A stretch of 17,287 nucleotides of DNA, taken from assembly GCA_902497035.1 (NCBI GenBank), contig CABVDL010000052.1, positions 1-17,287 on the forward strand, in the 5' to 3' direction. Position numbers and translations under genes: made by a program. Within the stretch, counting starts at the first letter, position 1. Every line of letters starts with the position of its first letter. This document shows, in pieces, positions 1 through 7,921 of the stretch. Below the pieces are notes generated by a model, which made no database searches, was not told where the DNA came from, and saw only the letters and a program-made list of their open reading frames with translations. The stretch is from an uncultured Prevotella sp. GTDB taxonomy: Bacteria; Bacteroidota; Bacteroidia; Bacteroidales; Bacteroidaceae.

Positions 1-16
1 TCTGTTTTGCCGACAT
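1..16 (-). CDS. Possible 5' end of an unidentified gene running off the left edge
   Basis: An ATG on the minus strand at position 16 opens a frame of five codons (MSAKQ) before the window ends. An AGG lies about seven bases upstream of it, which is a reasonable ribosome-binding position. It would be the next gene after engB on the same strand, with the TGTTGCGT repeat in the spacer between them. Five codons are too few to identify any product, and the start could be chance. Confidence 0.2.
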
Positions 17-30
17 GCGATACCTATAAA

Positions 31-71
31 TGTTGCGTTGTTGCGTTGTTGCGTTGTTGCGTTTGTTGCGG
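31..71. repeat. Tandem 8-bp repeat, four exact TGTTGCGT units plus a degenerate fifth
   Basis: Four perfect head-to-tail copies of TGTTGCGT occupy 31-62. After one extra T, a fifth copy (64-71) differs only in its last base. The array lies just downstream of the engB stop and upstream of a possible gene start at position 16, both on the minus strand, so it is in a spacer or a leader. Such short arrays change copy number by slippage. No function can be read from the sequence. Confidence 0.85.
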
Positions 72-82
72 CCGCACTGCCG

Positions 83-682
83 TCACTTCACATCCTCAAG
101 GATGCTGCCGATATAGTCGAGCACCTCGTCCCGCCCCGTGCGCTTCTCTGCGCTGGTGATGAAATAAGGGGGAAGCGTCTCCCAGGTGTCGAGCAGCTTG
201 TCCATCCAGGCCTTGGCGTTCATGCGCGCCTTGACGGCTCCGAGCTTGTCGGCCTTGGTGAAGACGATGGAAAAGGGAATTCCGCTCTCGCCAAGCCAGT
301 CGACAAACTCACGGTCGATGCGCTGCTGCTCATGGCGCACGTCAATAAGCACGAAGACGTTGACCAGCTGGCGCCGCAGCAGTATGTACGACCTTATCAT
401 CTGCGCGAGCCTGTCCTGCACCGTCTTCGACCGTTTGGCGTAGCCGTAGCCGGGCAGGTCGACCAGGTACCACTCGTTGTTGATGATGAAATGGTTGATG
501 AGCAGCGTCTTGCCCGGCGTGGAAGAAGTCTTGGCCAGGCCCTTGTGGTTGCAGAGCATGTTGATGAGGCTCGACTTGCCCACGTTGCTCCGGCCGATGA
601 AGGCGAACTCCGGCTTCACGTCGGCTGGGCATTGCGACACAGTGGGCGATGAGATGCTGAATGTTGCGTTTTTAATATCCAT
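83..682 (-). CDS. engB: Ribosome biogenesis GTP-binding protein EngB (YihA/YsxC)
   Basis: This is a cytosolic TRAFAC-class GTPase that in other bacteria binds the large ribosomal subunit late in assembly and is usually essential. All G motifs are visible in the 199-residue product: the P-loop GRSNVGKS (residues 30-37), the G2 threonine in STPGKT (T55), G3 DLPGYG (75-80), G4 TKAD (142-145) and a G5-like SAEK near the C-terminus. The length is normal for the family. The frame can be extended to a TTG at 703, but that codon lies inside the -7 promoter box at 701-708, so the ATG at 682 is preferred. The gene diverges from ileS. No partner gene is visible downstream apart from a possible start at the window edge. 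Confidence 0.97.
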   Translation of the reverse strand: MDIKNATFSISSPTVSQCPADVKPEFAFIGRSNVGKSSLINMLCNHKGLAKTSSTPGKTLLINHFIINNEWYLVDLPGYGYAKRSKTVQDRLAQMIRSYILLRRQLVNVFVLIDVRHEQQRIDREFVDWLGESGIPFSIVFTKADKLGAVKARMNAKAWMDKLLDTWETLPPYFITSAEKRTGRDEVLDYIGSILEDVK

Positions 683-700
683 AACAAGTTGATTTGGGCG

Positions 701-708
701 CAAAGTTA
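701..708 (-). promoter_or_regulatory. Promoter -7 box for engB
   Basis: On the minus strand the sequence reads TAACTTTG, a perfect match to the Bacteroidetes sigma-ABfr -7 consensus TAnnTTTG. It ends about 18 bases before the ATG at 682, which predicts a short leader. A degenerate TTG lies at about the distance expected of the -33 element. The assignment rests on consensus match and position. Confidence 0.65.
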
Positions 709-789
709 CAAAAAACTTTGTCTATTTCAGACAATTACGCCCGTCGGTGCCATTTTTTAACACATTCCTGCGGCAAAGGGAGGGAGATA

Positions 790-821
790 TTTGGACAATC
801 CAATTATTTTTGCTAACTTTG
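790..821 (+). promoter_or_regulatory. Promoter for the ileS-lspA-lipoprotein operon
   Basis: TTTG at 790-793 and TAACTTTG at 814-821 match the Bacteroidetes -33 (TTTG) and -7 (TAnnTTTG) elements, with 20 bases between them, which is close to ideal. Transcription would begin a few bases after 821 and leave a leader of about 35-40 bases before the ileS ATG at 866. The -7 core is the same octamer as the one driving engB on the other strand. Confidence 0.75.
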
Positions 822-865
822 CAGGAAAATAGAACAATAATACATTAAACTGACAATAGAGAATT

Positions 866-3800
866 ATGGCTAAGAGATTTGCCGAACACAGCGGACTTGA
901 CTTGACCAGGACCAACGGTGACGTGCTGGCCGCCTGGATGAAGAACGACATCTTCCACAAGTGCATCGATGAGCGCGAGGGCTGCCCAAAGTTTATCTTC
1001 TTCGAGGGGCCTCCCTCGGCCAACGGGCACCCCGGCATCCACCATGTGCTGGCACGGTCGATCAAGGATACATTCAACCGTTACAAGACCATGCAGGGCT
1101 TTCAGGTGAGGCGCAAGGCTGGTTGGGACACCCACGGACTACCCGTCGAGCTGGGCGTGGAGAAAGAGCTGGGCATCACCAAGAAAGACATCGACAACAA
1201 GGCCTCTGATAAGTACATCTCGACCGAGGACTACAACCGGAAGTGCCGTGAGAATGTGATGAAATTCACCGCAGAATGGCGTGACCTGACCGAGAAGATG
1301 GGCTACTTCGTTGACTTAGACCACCCGTATATCACCTACGACAACAAATATATCGAGACGCTGTGGTGGCTGCTCAAGCAGCTCTACAACAAGGGACTGC
1401 TCTACAAGGGCTACACCATCCAGCCTTACTCGCCCGCCGCAGGCACCGGACTGAGCTCGCACGAGCTCAACCAACCGGGCTGCTACCGCGACGTGAAGGA
1501 CACCACCGTGACGGCGCAGTTTGAAGTGGTCAATCCAAAGGAGGCCTGGACCCGGCATGGCAAGGCCTGCTTCGTGGCATGGACCACCACGCCTTGGACA
1601 CTGCCCTCCAACGTGGCGCTATGCGTAGGACCGAAGATTGACTACGTGGCCGTGGAGACCTACAACCCCTACAACGGCGAGCCGCTGACCATCATTCTCG
1701 CCGAGAGCCGGCTCACGGCTTATCTCAAGGCCGACCAGGAATGCAAGGACGGCGAGCTGCCACCCTACGACAAGGAGAAGAAACTGTGTCCCTGGCGCAT
1801 CGTTGACCGCATGAAAGGCACCGACCTCGTAGGCATGCGCTATCGCCAGCTCATGCCTTGGGTGAAGCCTTGCGAAAAGCTCGACGAATATGCCTATCCC
1901 TTTGTCAAGGCCTTTGCACAGGCTCACCCGGAAAAAGTGTTCAAGGGTGAGGACGGACGCGACAGCTTTGTCGAGATGGAGAGCGAGGCCTTCCGTGTCA
2001 TTCCAGGCGACTACGTAACCACCGATGACGGTACCGGCATCGTACACATCGCACCCACTTTCGGTGCCGACGACGCCAAGGTGGCCAAGGACGCGCATAT
2101 CCCCGCCCTTTACCTCATCTCAAAGAAAGGCGAGACACGCCCGATGGTAGATTTGCAGGGCAAATACTATCAGACTGAGGAACTCGACACAAACTTTGTC
2201 AGCCGCTGCGTCGACGTGAGGGCCTATGGTCACCACGCAGGTGACTACGTGAAAAATGCCTATGACCCGCGCTTCAACCCCAACGGCGTATGGGACCGCG
2301 TGGCCTCCGAGAAGAGTGAGGACCTCAACGTCATTATCTGCATGGAGATGAAGCAGGAAGGCACGGCTTTCAAAATAGAGAAGCACGTACACAACTACCC
2401 CCACTGCTGGCGCACCGACAAGCCCATACTCTACTATCCCCTCGACTCATGGTTTATCCGCGACACGGCCAAGAAAGATGAGATGGTGGCGCTGAACAAG
2501 ACCATCCACTGGCAGCCGGAATCGACCGGCACCGGCCGCTTCGGCAACTGGCTGGAGAACCTCAACGACTGGAACCTCTCGCGCTCGCGCTTCTGGGGAA
2601 CGCCACTGCCCATCTGGCGCGACGAGAACCGCCACGAGAAATGTATCGGCTCGATAGAAGAGCTTTACAATGAAATAGAAAAGGCCGTCAAAGCCGGCTT
2701 CATGCCCTCAAATCCCCTCAAGGACAAAGGCTTCAAGGTAGGCGACTACTCGCAGCAAAACTACGACAAGATTGACCTGCACCGCCCCTACATTGACCGC
2801 ATCGTGCTGGTCAGTGACGAGGGCAAGCCCATGCACCGCGAGAGCGACCTCATCGACGTGTGGTTCGACTCCGGCTCAATGCCATACGCACAACTGCACT
2901 ACCCCTTTGAGGGCGAAATCAACGCCGAGGGCCTCAAGGCTACCGGAAAGAGCGAGGACGAGTACCGCAGCTCGCTGGTACACAGCACTTACACGGGAAC
3001 CCCCGTACCGCCGGCATTCTTCCCCGCCGACTTCATCAACGAAGGCGTTGACCAGACACGCGGTTGGTTCTTCACACTGCATGCCATCGCCACGATGGTC
3101 TTCGACTCTGTAGCTTTCAAGAACGTCATCTCTTCGGGTCTTGTACTCGATGCCAAGGGCAACAAGATGTCAAAGCATGTGGGCAACGTCACCGACCCGT
3201 TCGAGATGATTGGCAAGTACGGTGCCGACGCCGTGCGCTTCTACATGCTCACCAACTCAGAGCCTTGGGACAACCTGAAGTTCGACCCCAACGGCGTGGA
3301 CGAATGCCGCCGCAAGTTCTTCGGCACGCTCTACAACACCTACAGCTTTTTCGCACTCTATGCCAACGTCGATGGCTTCGACCCCGACACCACGACGGCT
3401 GCAGGCTGCAGGAACGATTTCACCGAAATTGACCGATGGATACTCTCATGCCTCAACACGCTCGTCAAGGGCGTTGCCCGGGAGCTTGACGCCTACGACC
3501 CGACACGCGCCGCCCGTCTCATCGACGATTTTGTCAACGACGACCTCTCCAACTGGTATGTACGTCTTAACCGCAAGCGTTTCTGGGGCAAGGAGATGAG
3601 TGCCGACAAGCTTGCCGCCTATGAGACGCTCTACACCTGCCTCACCACCGTGGCCAAGCTTTTGGCCCCGTTTGCGCCGTTCTACGCCGACCAGCTCTAC
3701 CACGACCTTGGCGGAAAGATGGAGTCTGTTCACCTCGAGCGTTTCCCCAAAGTCGAGGAAGACCTCATCGACAGCGACCTTGAGGCCCGCATGGCTATGG

Positions 3801-4507
3801 CGCAGAAGATTACGAGCATGGTGCTGGCACTGCGCCGCAAGGTCAACATCAAGGTGCGTCAGCCGCTGGCTCAAATCATGATACCCGCCGTTGACGACAA
3901 TCAGCGCCAGCATATCGAGGCTGTCAAGGACCTGATACTAAATGAGGTCAACGTGAAGAAACTCGCCTTTGCCGAAGGCAGCGGCATACTGGTGAAAAGA
4001 GTGAAGTGCAACTTCCGCGTCATGGGCAAGAAATTTGGAAAGCTCATGAAAGGCGTTGCGGCCAAGATGAATGGCCTGTCTCAAGACGAGATTGCCGCGC
4101 TCGAGAAAGCCGGCAGCATTGCTTTCGACGTAGAAGGCCAGCCCGTCACCGTTGACGCAACCGACGTTGAGATTATCTCCGAGGACATTCCCGGATGGCT
4201 CGTCAGCAACGACGGCAACCTCACCGTAGCGCTCGAGGTTGAACTCACGCCAGCGCTTAAGAATGAGGGCATGGCCCGTGAGCTCATCAACCGCATACAG
4301 AACTTGCGTAAGGAAAGTGGCCTTGAGATTACCGACCGTGTGGCCGTGACCATCGCGCCCAATTCAGAGGCCGAGGAGGCCGTGAAAGGCTACGGCGACT
4401 ACATCAAGTCGCAGGTACTGGCCAACAACATCACCTTCGCTCCCAACGACGGCACAGAGGTTGACTTCGATAACTTCAAGCTCAACATCAAAGTAGCAAA
4501 AGACTAA
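866..4507 (+). CDS. ileS: Isoleucyl-tRNA synthetase, eukaryote-like (IleRS2) type with GIHH signature
   Basis: This class I synthetase charges tRNA-Ile with isoleucine in the cytosol. The 1213-residue product is much longer than IleRS1 enzymes of the E. coli type (about 940). The first signature motif reads PGIHH (residues 56-60), where G57 and H59 replace the usual first His and third Gly of HxGH. The CP1 editing domain shows the threonine-rich motif WTTTPWTLPSN (239-249) and the acidic motif GTGIVH...GADD (389-403, with D402 and D403). The KMSKS loop reads KMSKH (767-771), and the anticodon-binding domain begins near residue 853. The C-terminal part, with ALKNEGMARELINR, is typical of the long type; I see no C-terminal zinc cysteine cluster. 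The gene heads an operon: its TAA is followed immediately by the lspA ATG. The type assignment is from motifs and length. Confidence 0.98.
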   Translation: MAKRFAEHSGLDLTRTNGDVLAAWMKNDIFHKCIDEREGCPKFIFFEGPPSANGHPGIHHVLARSIKDTFNRYKTMQGFQVRRKAGWDTHGLPVELGVEKELGITKKDIDNKASDKYISTEDYNRKCRENVMKFTAEWRDLTEKMGYFVDLDHPYITYDNKYIETLWWLLKQLYNKGLLYKGYTIQPYSPAAGTGLSSHELNQPGCYRDVKDTTVTAQFEVVNPKEAWTRHGKACFVAWTTTPWTLPSNVALCVGPKIDYVAVETYNPYNGEPLTIILAESRLTAYLKADQECKDGELPPYDKEKKLCPWRIVDRMKGTDLVGMRYRQLMPWVKPCEKLDEYAYPFVKAFAQAHPEKVFKGEDGRDSFVEMESEAFRVIPGDYVTTDDGTGIVHIAPTFGADDAKVAKDAHIPALYLISKKGETRPMVDLQGKYYQTEELDTNFVSRCVDVRAYGHHAGDYVKNAYDPRFNPNGVWDRVASEKSEDLNVIICMEMKQEGTAFKIEKHVHNYPHCWRTDKPILYYPLDSWFIRDTAKKDEMVALNKTIHWQPESTGTGRFGNWLENLNDWNLSRSRFWGTPLPIWRDENRHEKCIGSIEELYNEIEKAVKAGFMPSNPLKDKGFKVGDYSQQNYDKIDLHRPYIDRIVLVSDEGKPMHRESDLIDVWFDSGSMPYAQLHYPFEGEINAEGLKATGKSEDEYRSSLVHSTYTGTPVPPAFFPADFINEGVDQTRGWFFTLHAIATMVFDSVAFKNVISSGLVLDAKGNKMSKHVGNVTDPFEMIGKYGADAVRFYMLTNSEPWDNLKFDPNGVDECRRKFFGTLYNTYSFFALYANVDGFDPDTTTAAGCRNDFTEIDRWILSCLNTLVKGVARELDAYDPTRAARLIDDFVNDDLSNWYVRLNRKRFWGKEMSADKLAAYETLYTCLTTVAKLLAPFAPFYADQLYHDLGGKMESVHLERFPKVEEDLIDSDLEARMAMAQKITSMVLALRRKVNIKVRQPLAQIMIPAVDDNQRQHIEAVKDLILNEVNVKKLAFAEGSGILVKRVKCNFRVMGKKFGKLMKGVAAKMNGLSQDEIAALEKAGSIAFDVEGQPVTVDATDVEIISEDIPGWLVSNDGNLTVALEVELTPALKNEGMARELINRIQNLRKESGLEITDRVAVTIAPNSEAEEAVKGYGDYIKSQVLANNITFAPNDGTEVDFDNFKLNIKVAKD

Positions 4508-5290
4508 ATGACACCGACCCGCAAAAGAGGCCTGCTGGCCATTGCGATAATCCTGGCCATCCTCGTCATCGACCAAATCATCAAGATTGAGGTCAAGACG
4601 ACGATGGCCATCGGTCAATCGCATCAGGTCACAAGCTGGTTCTACATCTATTTTATCGAGAACAACGGCATGGCCTACGGCATGACGTTCATCAACAAGC
4701 TCTTCTTGAGCGTGCTGCGCATTGCCGCCATAGCCGTCATAGGCTGGTATCTCTCATTAGTCGTCCGCGAACGCTGCCGCCTGCGTTACATTGTGTTCTT
4801 GAGCTTGATACTGGCCGGAGCAGCCGGCAACATCATCGACTCTATGTTCTACGGACTATGCTTCACCTCGTCAACACCGTGGAACATTGCCGAGACCGTG
4901 CCAATGGGTCAGGGCTACGCCGGATTTCTGATGGGCAAAGTAGTCGATATGCTCTACTTCCCCATCATCAACACCACGTGGCCCGACTGGATGCCCCTCG
5001 TAGGAGGCGGCAGGTTCGTCTTCTTTTCTCCTATATTCAACTTTGCCGACGCCTCCATCACCACCGGTGTCATCTGTTTGCTGCTTTTCTGCTCAAAGGA
5101 TCTCTCAACAATCGGAGCCACAGTAAACAAAGCCCTCGGACGCAAGTCGGGACAATCAAAAGGGAAGTCGTCGGAAAACTCTGATTACTCTGAAAACTCA
5201 GAAAACTCAGAAAACTCAGAACACTCAGAACACTCAGAAAACTCTGAGCACTCAAAGCTCAAAAAATCCTCCGACAAAAGCCACCATTGA
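4508..5290 (+). CDS. lspA: Lipoprotein signal peptidase (signal peptidase II) with a Ser/Glu/Asn/His repeat tail
   Basis: LspA is the inner-membrane aspartyl protease that cuts prolipoprotein signal peptides before the lipidated cysteine. The two catalytic aspartates are visible in AGNIIDS (D111) and FNFADAS (D181). Hydrophobic segments lie at about residues 8-27, 60-80, 92-110 and 183-200. The stretch between the aspartates is longer than in E. coli LspA, as I recall for Bacteroidetes homologues. At 260 residues the protein is far longer than the usual 160-170, mainly because of a hydrophilic tail of SEN/SEH triplets (222-248) ending in a basic KLKKSSDKSHH. The ATG directly follows the ileS stop, so translation is probably coupled. 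The stop TGA lies two bases before the ATG of the lipoprotein gene. The catalytic core looks intact; the role of the tail is unknown. Confidence 0.96.
   Translation: MTPTRKRGLLAIAIILAILVIDQIIKIEVKTTMAIGQSHQVTSWFYIYFIENNGMAYGMTFINKLFLSVLRIAAIAVIGWYLSLVVRERCRLRYIVFLSLILAGAAGNIIDSMFYGLCFTSSTPWNIAETVPMGQGYAGFLMGKVVDMLYFPIINTTWPDWMPLVGGGRFVFFSPIFNFADASITTGVICLLLFCSKDLSTIGATVNKALGRKSGQSKGKSSENSDYSENSENSENSEHSEHSENSEHSKLKKSSDKSHH
5171..5251 (+). repeat. In-frame 9-bp tandem repeat encoding the LspA tail (SEN/SEH)
   Basis: Nine consecutive 9-base units encode SEN, SDY, SEN, SEN, SEN, SEH, SEH, SEN and SEH (LspA residues 222-248). The middle units are near-identical at the DNA level (TCAGAAAAC or TCAGAACAC). 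Because the unit is three codons long, gain or loss of units would change tail length without shifting the frame. The block is richer in A than the surrounding gene. Confidence 0.9.
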
Positions 5291-5292
5291 CC

Positions 5293-6150
5293 ATGAAACC
5301 TCTCCGTAAAATCCTCACAGCCGCGGCCCTTATCCTTTCCATGGCTTGGCTTGGCGGATGCAAGCCGACCACTCCGAGCGGTATCATTCCGCCCGGCGAT
5401 ATGACCGACCTGCTCTACGACTATCATCTGGCCGATGCCATGGCGACAAGCGCCAAGGGCGGATTTGCGAAGAACGTGTATCTCTATCGTGAGGCCGTCT
5501 TGAGGAAATATAAGGTAACGCAGGCAGAGTTTGACTCGTCGATGGTATATTACTGGCGGCACGCCGACCAGTTGGAGGACATCTACGAGGATTTGTCAGC
5601 ACGATTGGAGGACGAGTCGCGTGCCATGGGCAGCAACGCAGCGCTGCTCTCGGGCGCAAGCGGCGACTCGGCCAACGTATGGAGCGGACAGCGCGACATC
5701 ATCCTGCTGCCCACACAGCCCTACAACGTGTTCTCATTTGATATGAAGACTGACTCCACGTTCCATAGGGGCGACCAGGTGATGCTGTCGTTCAACTCCG
5801 ACTTCATCTTCCAGGATGGTATACGCGACGCGGTGGTCGTGCTGGCGGTGACTTTCACCAACGACAGCGTATGCCAACGCATCAGCCATGTCTCTTCCTC
5901 CATGCCCTCTACGATAACCATCGATGATGCCGACAGCCTCGGCTACAAAAAGGTCAGCGGCTTTTTCATGCTATCCAAAAACGACCAGCCCGGCAGCTCT
6001 TTGACTACGCTCCAACTGGCGTGTATCAGCAACATCAGGCTTTTCAGGCTAAGGCCAAAGAACCGCCCTGCGCAGGCTCCCGTCCCCGACAGGATTCCCG
6101 TGAACGCGACGTTGCCTGACTCACAGCGCATGAGACCGTCTCCCTTCTAA
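5293..6150 (+). CDS. DUF4296-family lipoprotein
   Basis: The product is a predicted lipoprotein of 285 residues and unknown function. A type II signal peptide is clear: the N-terminus is basic (MKPLRK), a hydrophobic core follows, and the lipobox is LGGC with the modified cysteine at residue 23. The mature N-terminal part matches the DUF4296 pattern known from Bacteroidetes: PGDMTDLLYDYHLADAM, then a YREAVLRKYKVT segment and FDSSMVYYWRHADQL. The C-terminal half (about 130-285) looks beta-rich and I do not recognise it. The frame could open at a TTG at 5287, but the ATG at 5293, two bases past the lspA stop, is the better start. It is the last gene of the ileS operon and is very likely a substrate of the adjacent LspA. 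No catalytic motif is seen. Confidence 0.88.
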   Translation: MKPLRKILTAAALILSMAWLGGCKPTTPSGIIPPGDMTDLLYDYHLADAMATSAKGGFAKNVYLYREAVLRKYKVTQAEFDSSMVYYWRHADQLEDIYEDLSARLEDESRAMGSNAALLSGASGDSANVWSGQRDIILLPTQPYNVFSFDMKTDSTFHRGDQVMLSFNSDFIFQDGIRDAVVVLAVTFTNDSVCQRISHVSSSMPSTITIDDADSLGYKKVSGFFMLSKNDQPGSSLTTLQLACISNIRLFRLRPKNRPAQAPVPDRIPVNATLPDSQRMRPSPF

Positions 6151-6152
6151 CG

Positions 6153-6206
6153 CTTTGTCAACAACAAAGCCAGATAAAGTCTGGCCTCCGCCTTTCTCAA
6201 GCGGGG
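6153..6206 (+). terminator. Hairpin cluster after the ileS-lspA-lipoprotein operon, candidate terminator
   Basis: Three adjacent hairpins follow the lipoprotein stop: CTTTGT/ACAAAG (6153-6169, 5-base loop), GCCAGA/TCTGGC (6169-6185, 5-base loop) and CTCCGC/GCGGGG (6186-6206, with one G-T pair). No good U tract follows, so intrinsic termination is uncertain. The rest of the 105-bp spacer to the dipeptidase gene is AT-rich (6211-6240) and could hold its promoter; TATCTTCA at 6220-6227 is only a 6/8 match to the -7 consensus. Confidence 0.35.
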
Positions 6207-6255
6207 CAGACCATTTATTTATCTTCAACATCAATTACGTGTTCAACAACTGATT

Positions 6256-7902
6256 ATGATAAAGAAACTATCCCTCTTCACCCTGATGATGGCCCTCGCC
6301 TCGGCAGCCTCGGCCTGCACCAACTTCATCGTAGGCAAGGCCGCATCCGCCGACGGCTCCGTCATCTGCAGTTATAATGCCGACGACTACGGCATGTTCA
6401 TTGGACTGGCCCACTATCCCGCCGCACACCACGCCAAAGGCGAGATGCGCGACATTTACGACTGGGACACACATAAGTATATCGGCAAAATTCCCGAAGC
6501 TGAGCAAACCTACAACGTCATCGGCAACATCAACGAGTATCAGGTTACCATCGGTGAGACCACCTACGGAGGCCGGGAGGAGATGGTCGACCCAAAAGGC
6601 GGCATCGACTACGGCTCACTTATCTACCTTGCCCTGCAACGCTCCAAGACGGCGCGCGAGGCCATCACCGTGATGACCACACTTGCCGAGACCTACGGCT
6701 ATTGCTCTGAAGGCGAGACCTTTACCATCTGTGACCCCAATGAGGCATGGATTATGGAGATGATGGGGAAAGGCCCAGGCAGCAAGAGTGTGGTATGGGT
6801 AGCACAGCGCATACCCGACAACGCCATCTGCGCACACGCCAACCAGAGCCGCATCGGGAAGTTCAACATGAAAGACAAGAAAAACGTGAGATATTCTAAA
6901 GATGTCGTCTCGTTCGCACGCTCCAAAGGCTGGTTCAGCGGCAAAGACGCCGACTTCTCATGGAAGATGGCCTACGCCGAGCCCAATTTTGAGGGCCGTC
7001 GCTTCTGCGATGCCCGCGTATGGGCATTCTTCAACCACTTTGTGAGCGGTTTCGACAAATACCTGCCATGGGCACTCGGCAAGGACAAGGACGCCGAGGA
7101 CATGCCGCTTTGGGTGGTTCCCGACAGGAAGCTCTCGGTGAAAGACGTTGAGATGGCCATGCGCGACCACTATGAGGGCACTCCGATGGCTCTCGACTCC
7201 TCCGACGTGGCCGCCGGCGTGTGGCAGATGCCATACCGCCCCACGCCCCTCGTGTTCACCTGCAACGGCAAGAAATATTTCAACGAGCGGCCCGTCTCGA
7301 CGCAGCAGACCGGCTTCACCTACGTCTCACAGATGCGCTCGTGGCTTCCACGCCAAATCGGCGGCGTACTGTGGTTCGGCAATGACGACGGCAACATGGT
7401 GGCCTACACTCCCATCTATTGCGGCAACACCGTGCAGCCCCGATGCTACAACACGCCCGGGGCCGATGCCGTGACGTTCTCCATCGACAATGCCTACTGG
7501 GTGTGCAACTGGGTGAGCAACATGGTTTATCCCCGTTACTCGCAGATGTTCCCATCCCTGAAGGCCGTCAGAGACTCCCTTGAGCAGGACTATTTCGCCG
7601 CACAGCCGAAAGTAGAGCAGCAGGCCGCAGCATTGCTCAAGGCTAAGGGAGAGCAGGCTGCCGTAGCGTTTCTCAACGACTACAGCAACACGAAAGCCCA
7701 GCAGATGCTGTCACGTTGGAAGCAACTGGCCTTCTACCTCATTGTGAAATACAACGACATGGCCGTGAAGCCCGACAGCAACGGAGTTTTCCTGCGCACG
7801 CCGGAGGGCATCGGCGCCACCGTAAGGCGGCCCGGCTATCCCAACGCTTTCAAAAAGAAGCTGGCAAAGGAAACAGGCACCAAATTCGAATATCCCGAAT
7901 AA
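6256..7902 (+). CDS. Secreted C69-family dipeptidase (PepD-like Ntn hydrolase)
   Basis: This belongs to peptidase family C69, whose members cleave dipeptides using an N-terminal cysteine nucleophile. The 548-residue precursor starts with a signal peptide (MIKKLSLFTLMMALASAASA), directly followed by the family's N-terminal motif CTNFIVGKAASADGS, with Cys21 as the predicted nucleophile. Further family segments are ETFTICDPNEAWIMEMMG and CAHANQSRIGKF. ASA-C resembles a signal peptidase I site more than a lipobox, since position -3 is Ala rather than Leu, Val or Ile. Cleavage after A20 would free the cysteine, so export and activation may be one step. It probably acts in the periplasm in peptide use. 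The gene is flanked by hairpins upstream and a strong terminator downstream, so it is probably transcribed alone. Substrate preference cannot be read from the sequence. Confidence 0.94.
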   Translation: MIKKLSLFTLMMALASAASACTNFIVGKAASADGSVICSYNADDYGMFIGLAHYPAAHHAKGEMRDIYDWDTHKYIGKIPEAEQTYNVIGNINEYQVTIGETTYGGREEMVDPKGGIDYGSLIYLALQRSKTAREAITVMTTLAETYGYCSEGETFTICDPNEAWIMEMMGKGPGSKSVVWVAQRIPDNAICAHANQSRIGKFNMKDKKNVRYSKDVVSFARSKGWFSGKDADFSWKMAYAEPNFEGRRFCDARVWAFFNHFVSGFDKYLPWALGKDKDAEDMPLWVVPDRKLSVKDVEMAMRDHYEGTPMALDSSDVAAGVWQMPYRPTPLVFTCNGKKYFNERPVSTQQTGFTYVSQMRSWLPRQIGGVLWFGNDDGNMVAYTPIYCGNTVQPRCYNTPGADAVTFSIDNAYWVCNWVSNMVYPRYSQMFPSLKAVRDSLEQDYFAAQPKVEQQAAALLKAKGEQAAVAFLNDYSNTKAQQMLSRWKQLAFYLIVKYNDMAVKPDSNGVFLRTPEGIGATVRRPGYPNAFKKKLAKETGTKFEYPE

Positions 7903-7921
7903 GGCCGACTACCGCCCACCA

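Noticed and set aside
38..652. A 204-codon plus-strand frame over engB
   Set aside because: It is the shadow of engB, which has all GTPase motifs on the other strand.
5171..5251. A CRISPR-like array
   Set aside because: The 9-bp units have no spacers and encode an in-frame peptide repeat at the end of LspA.
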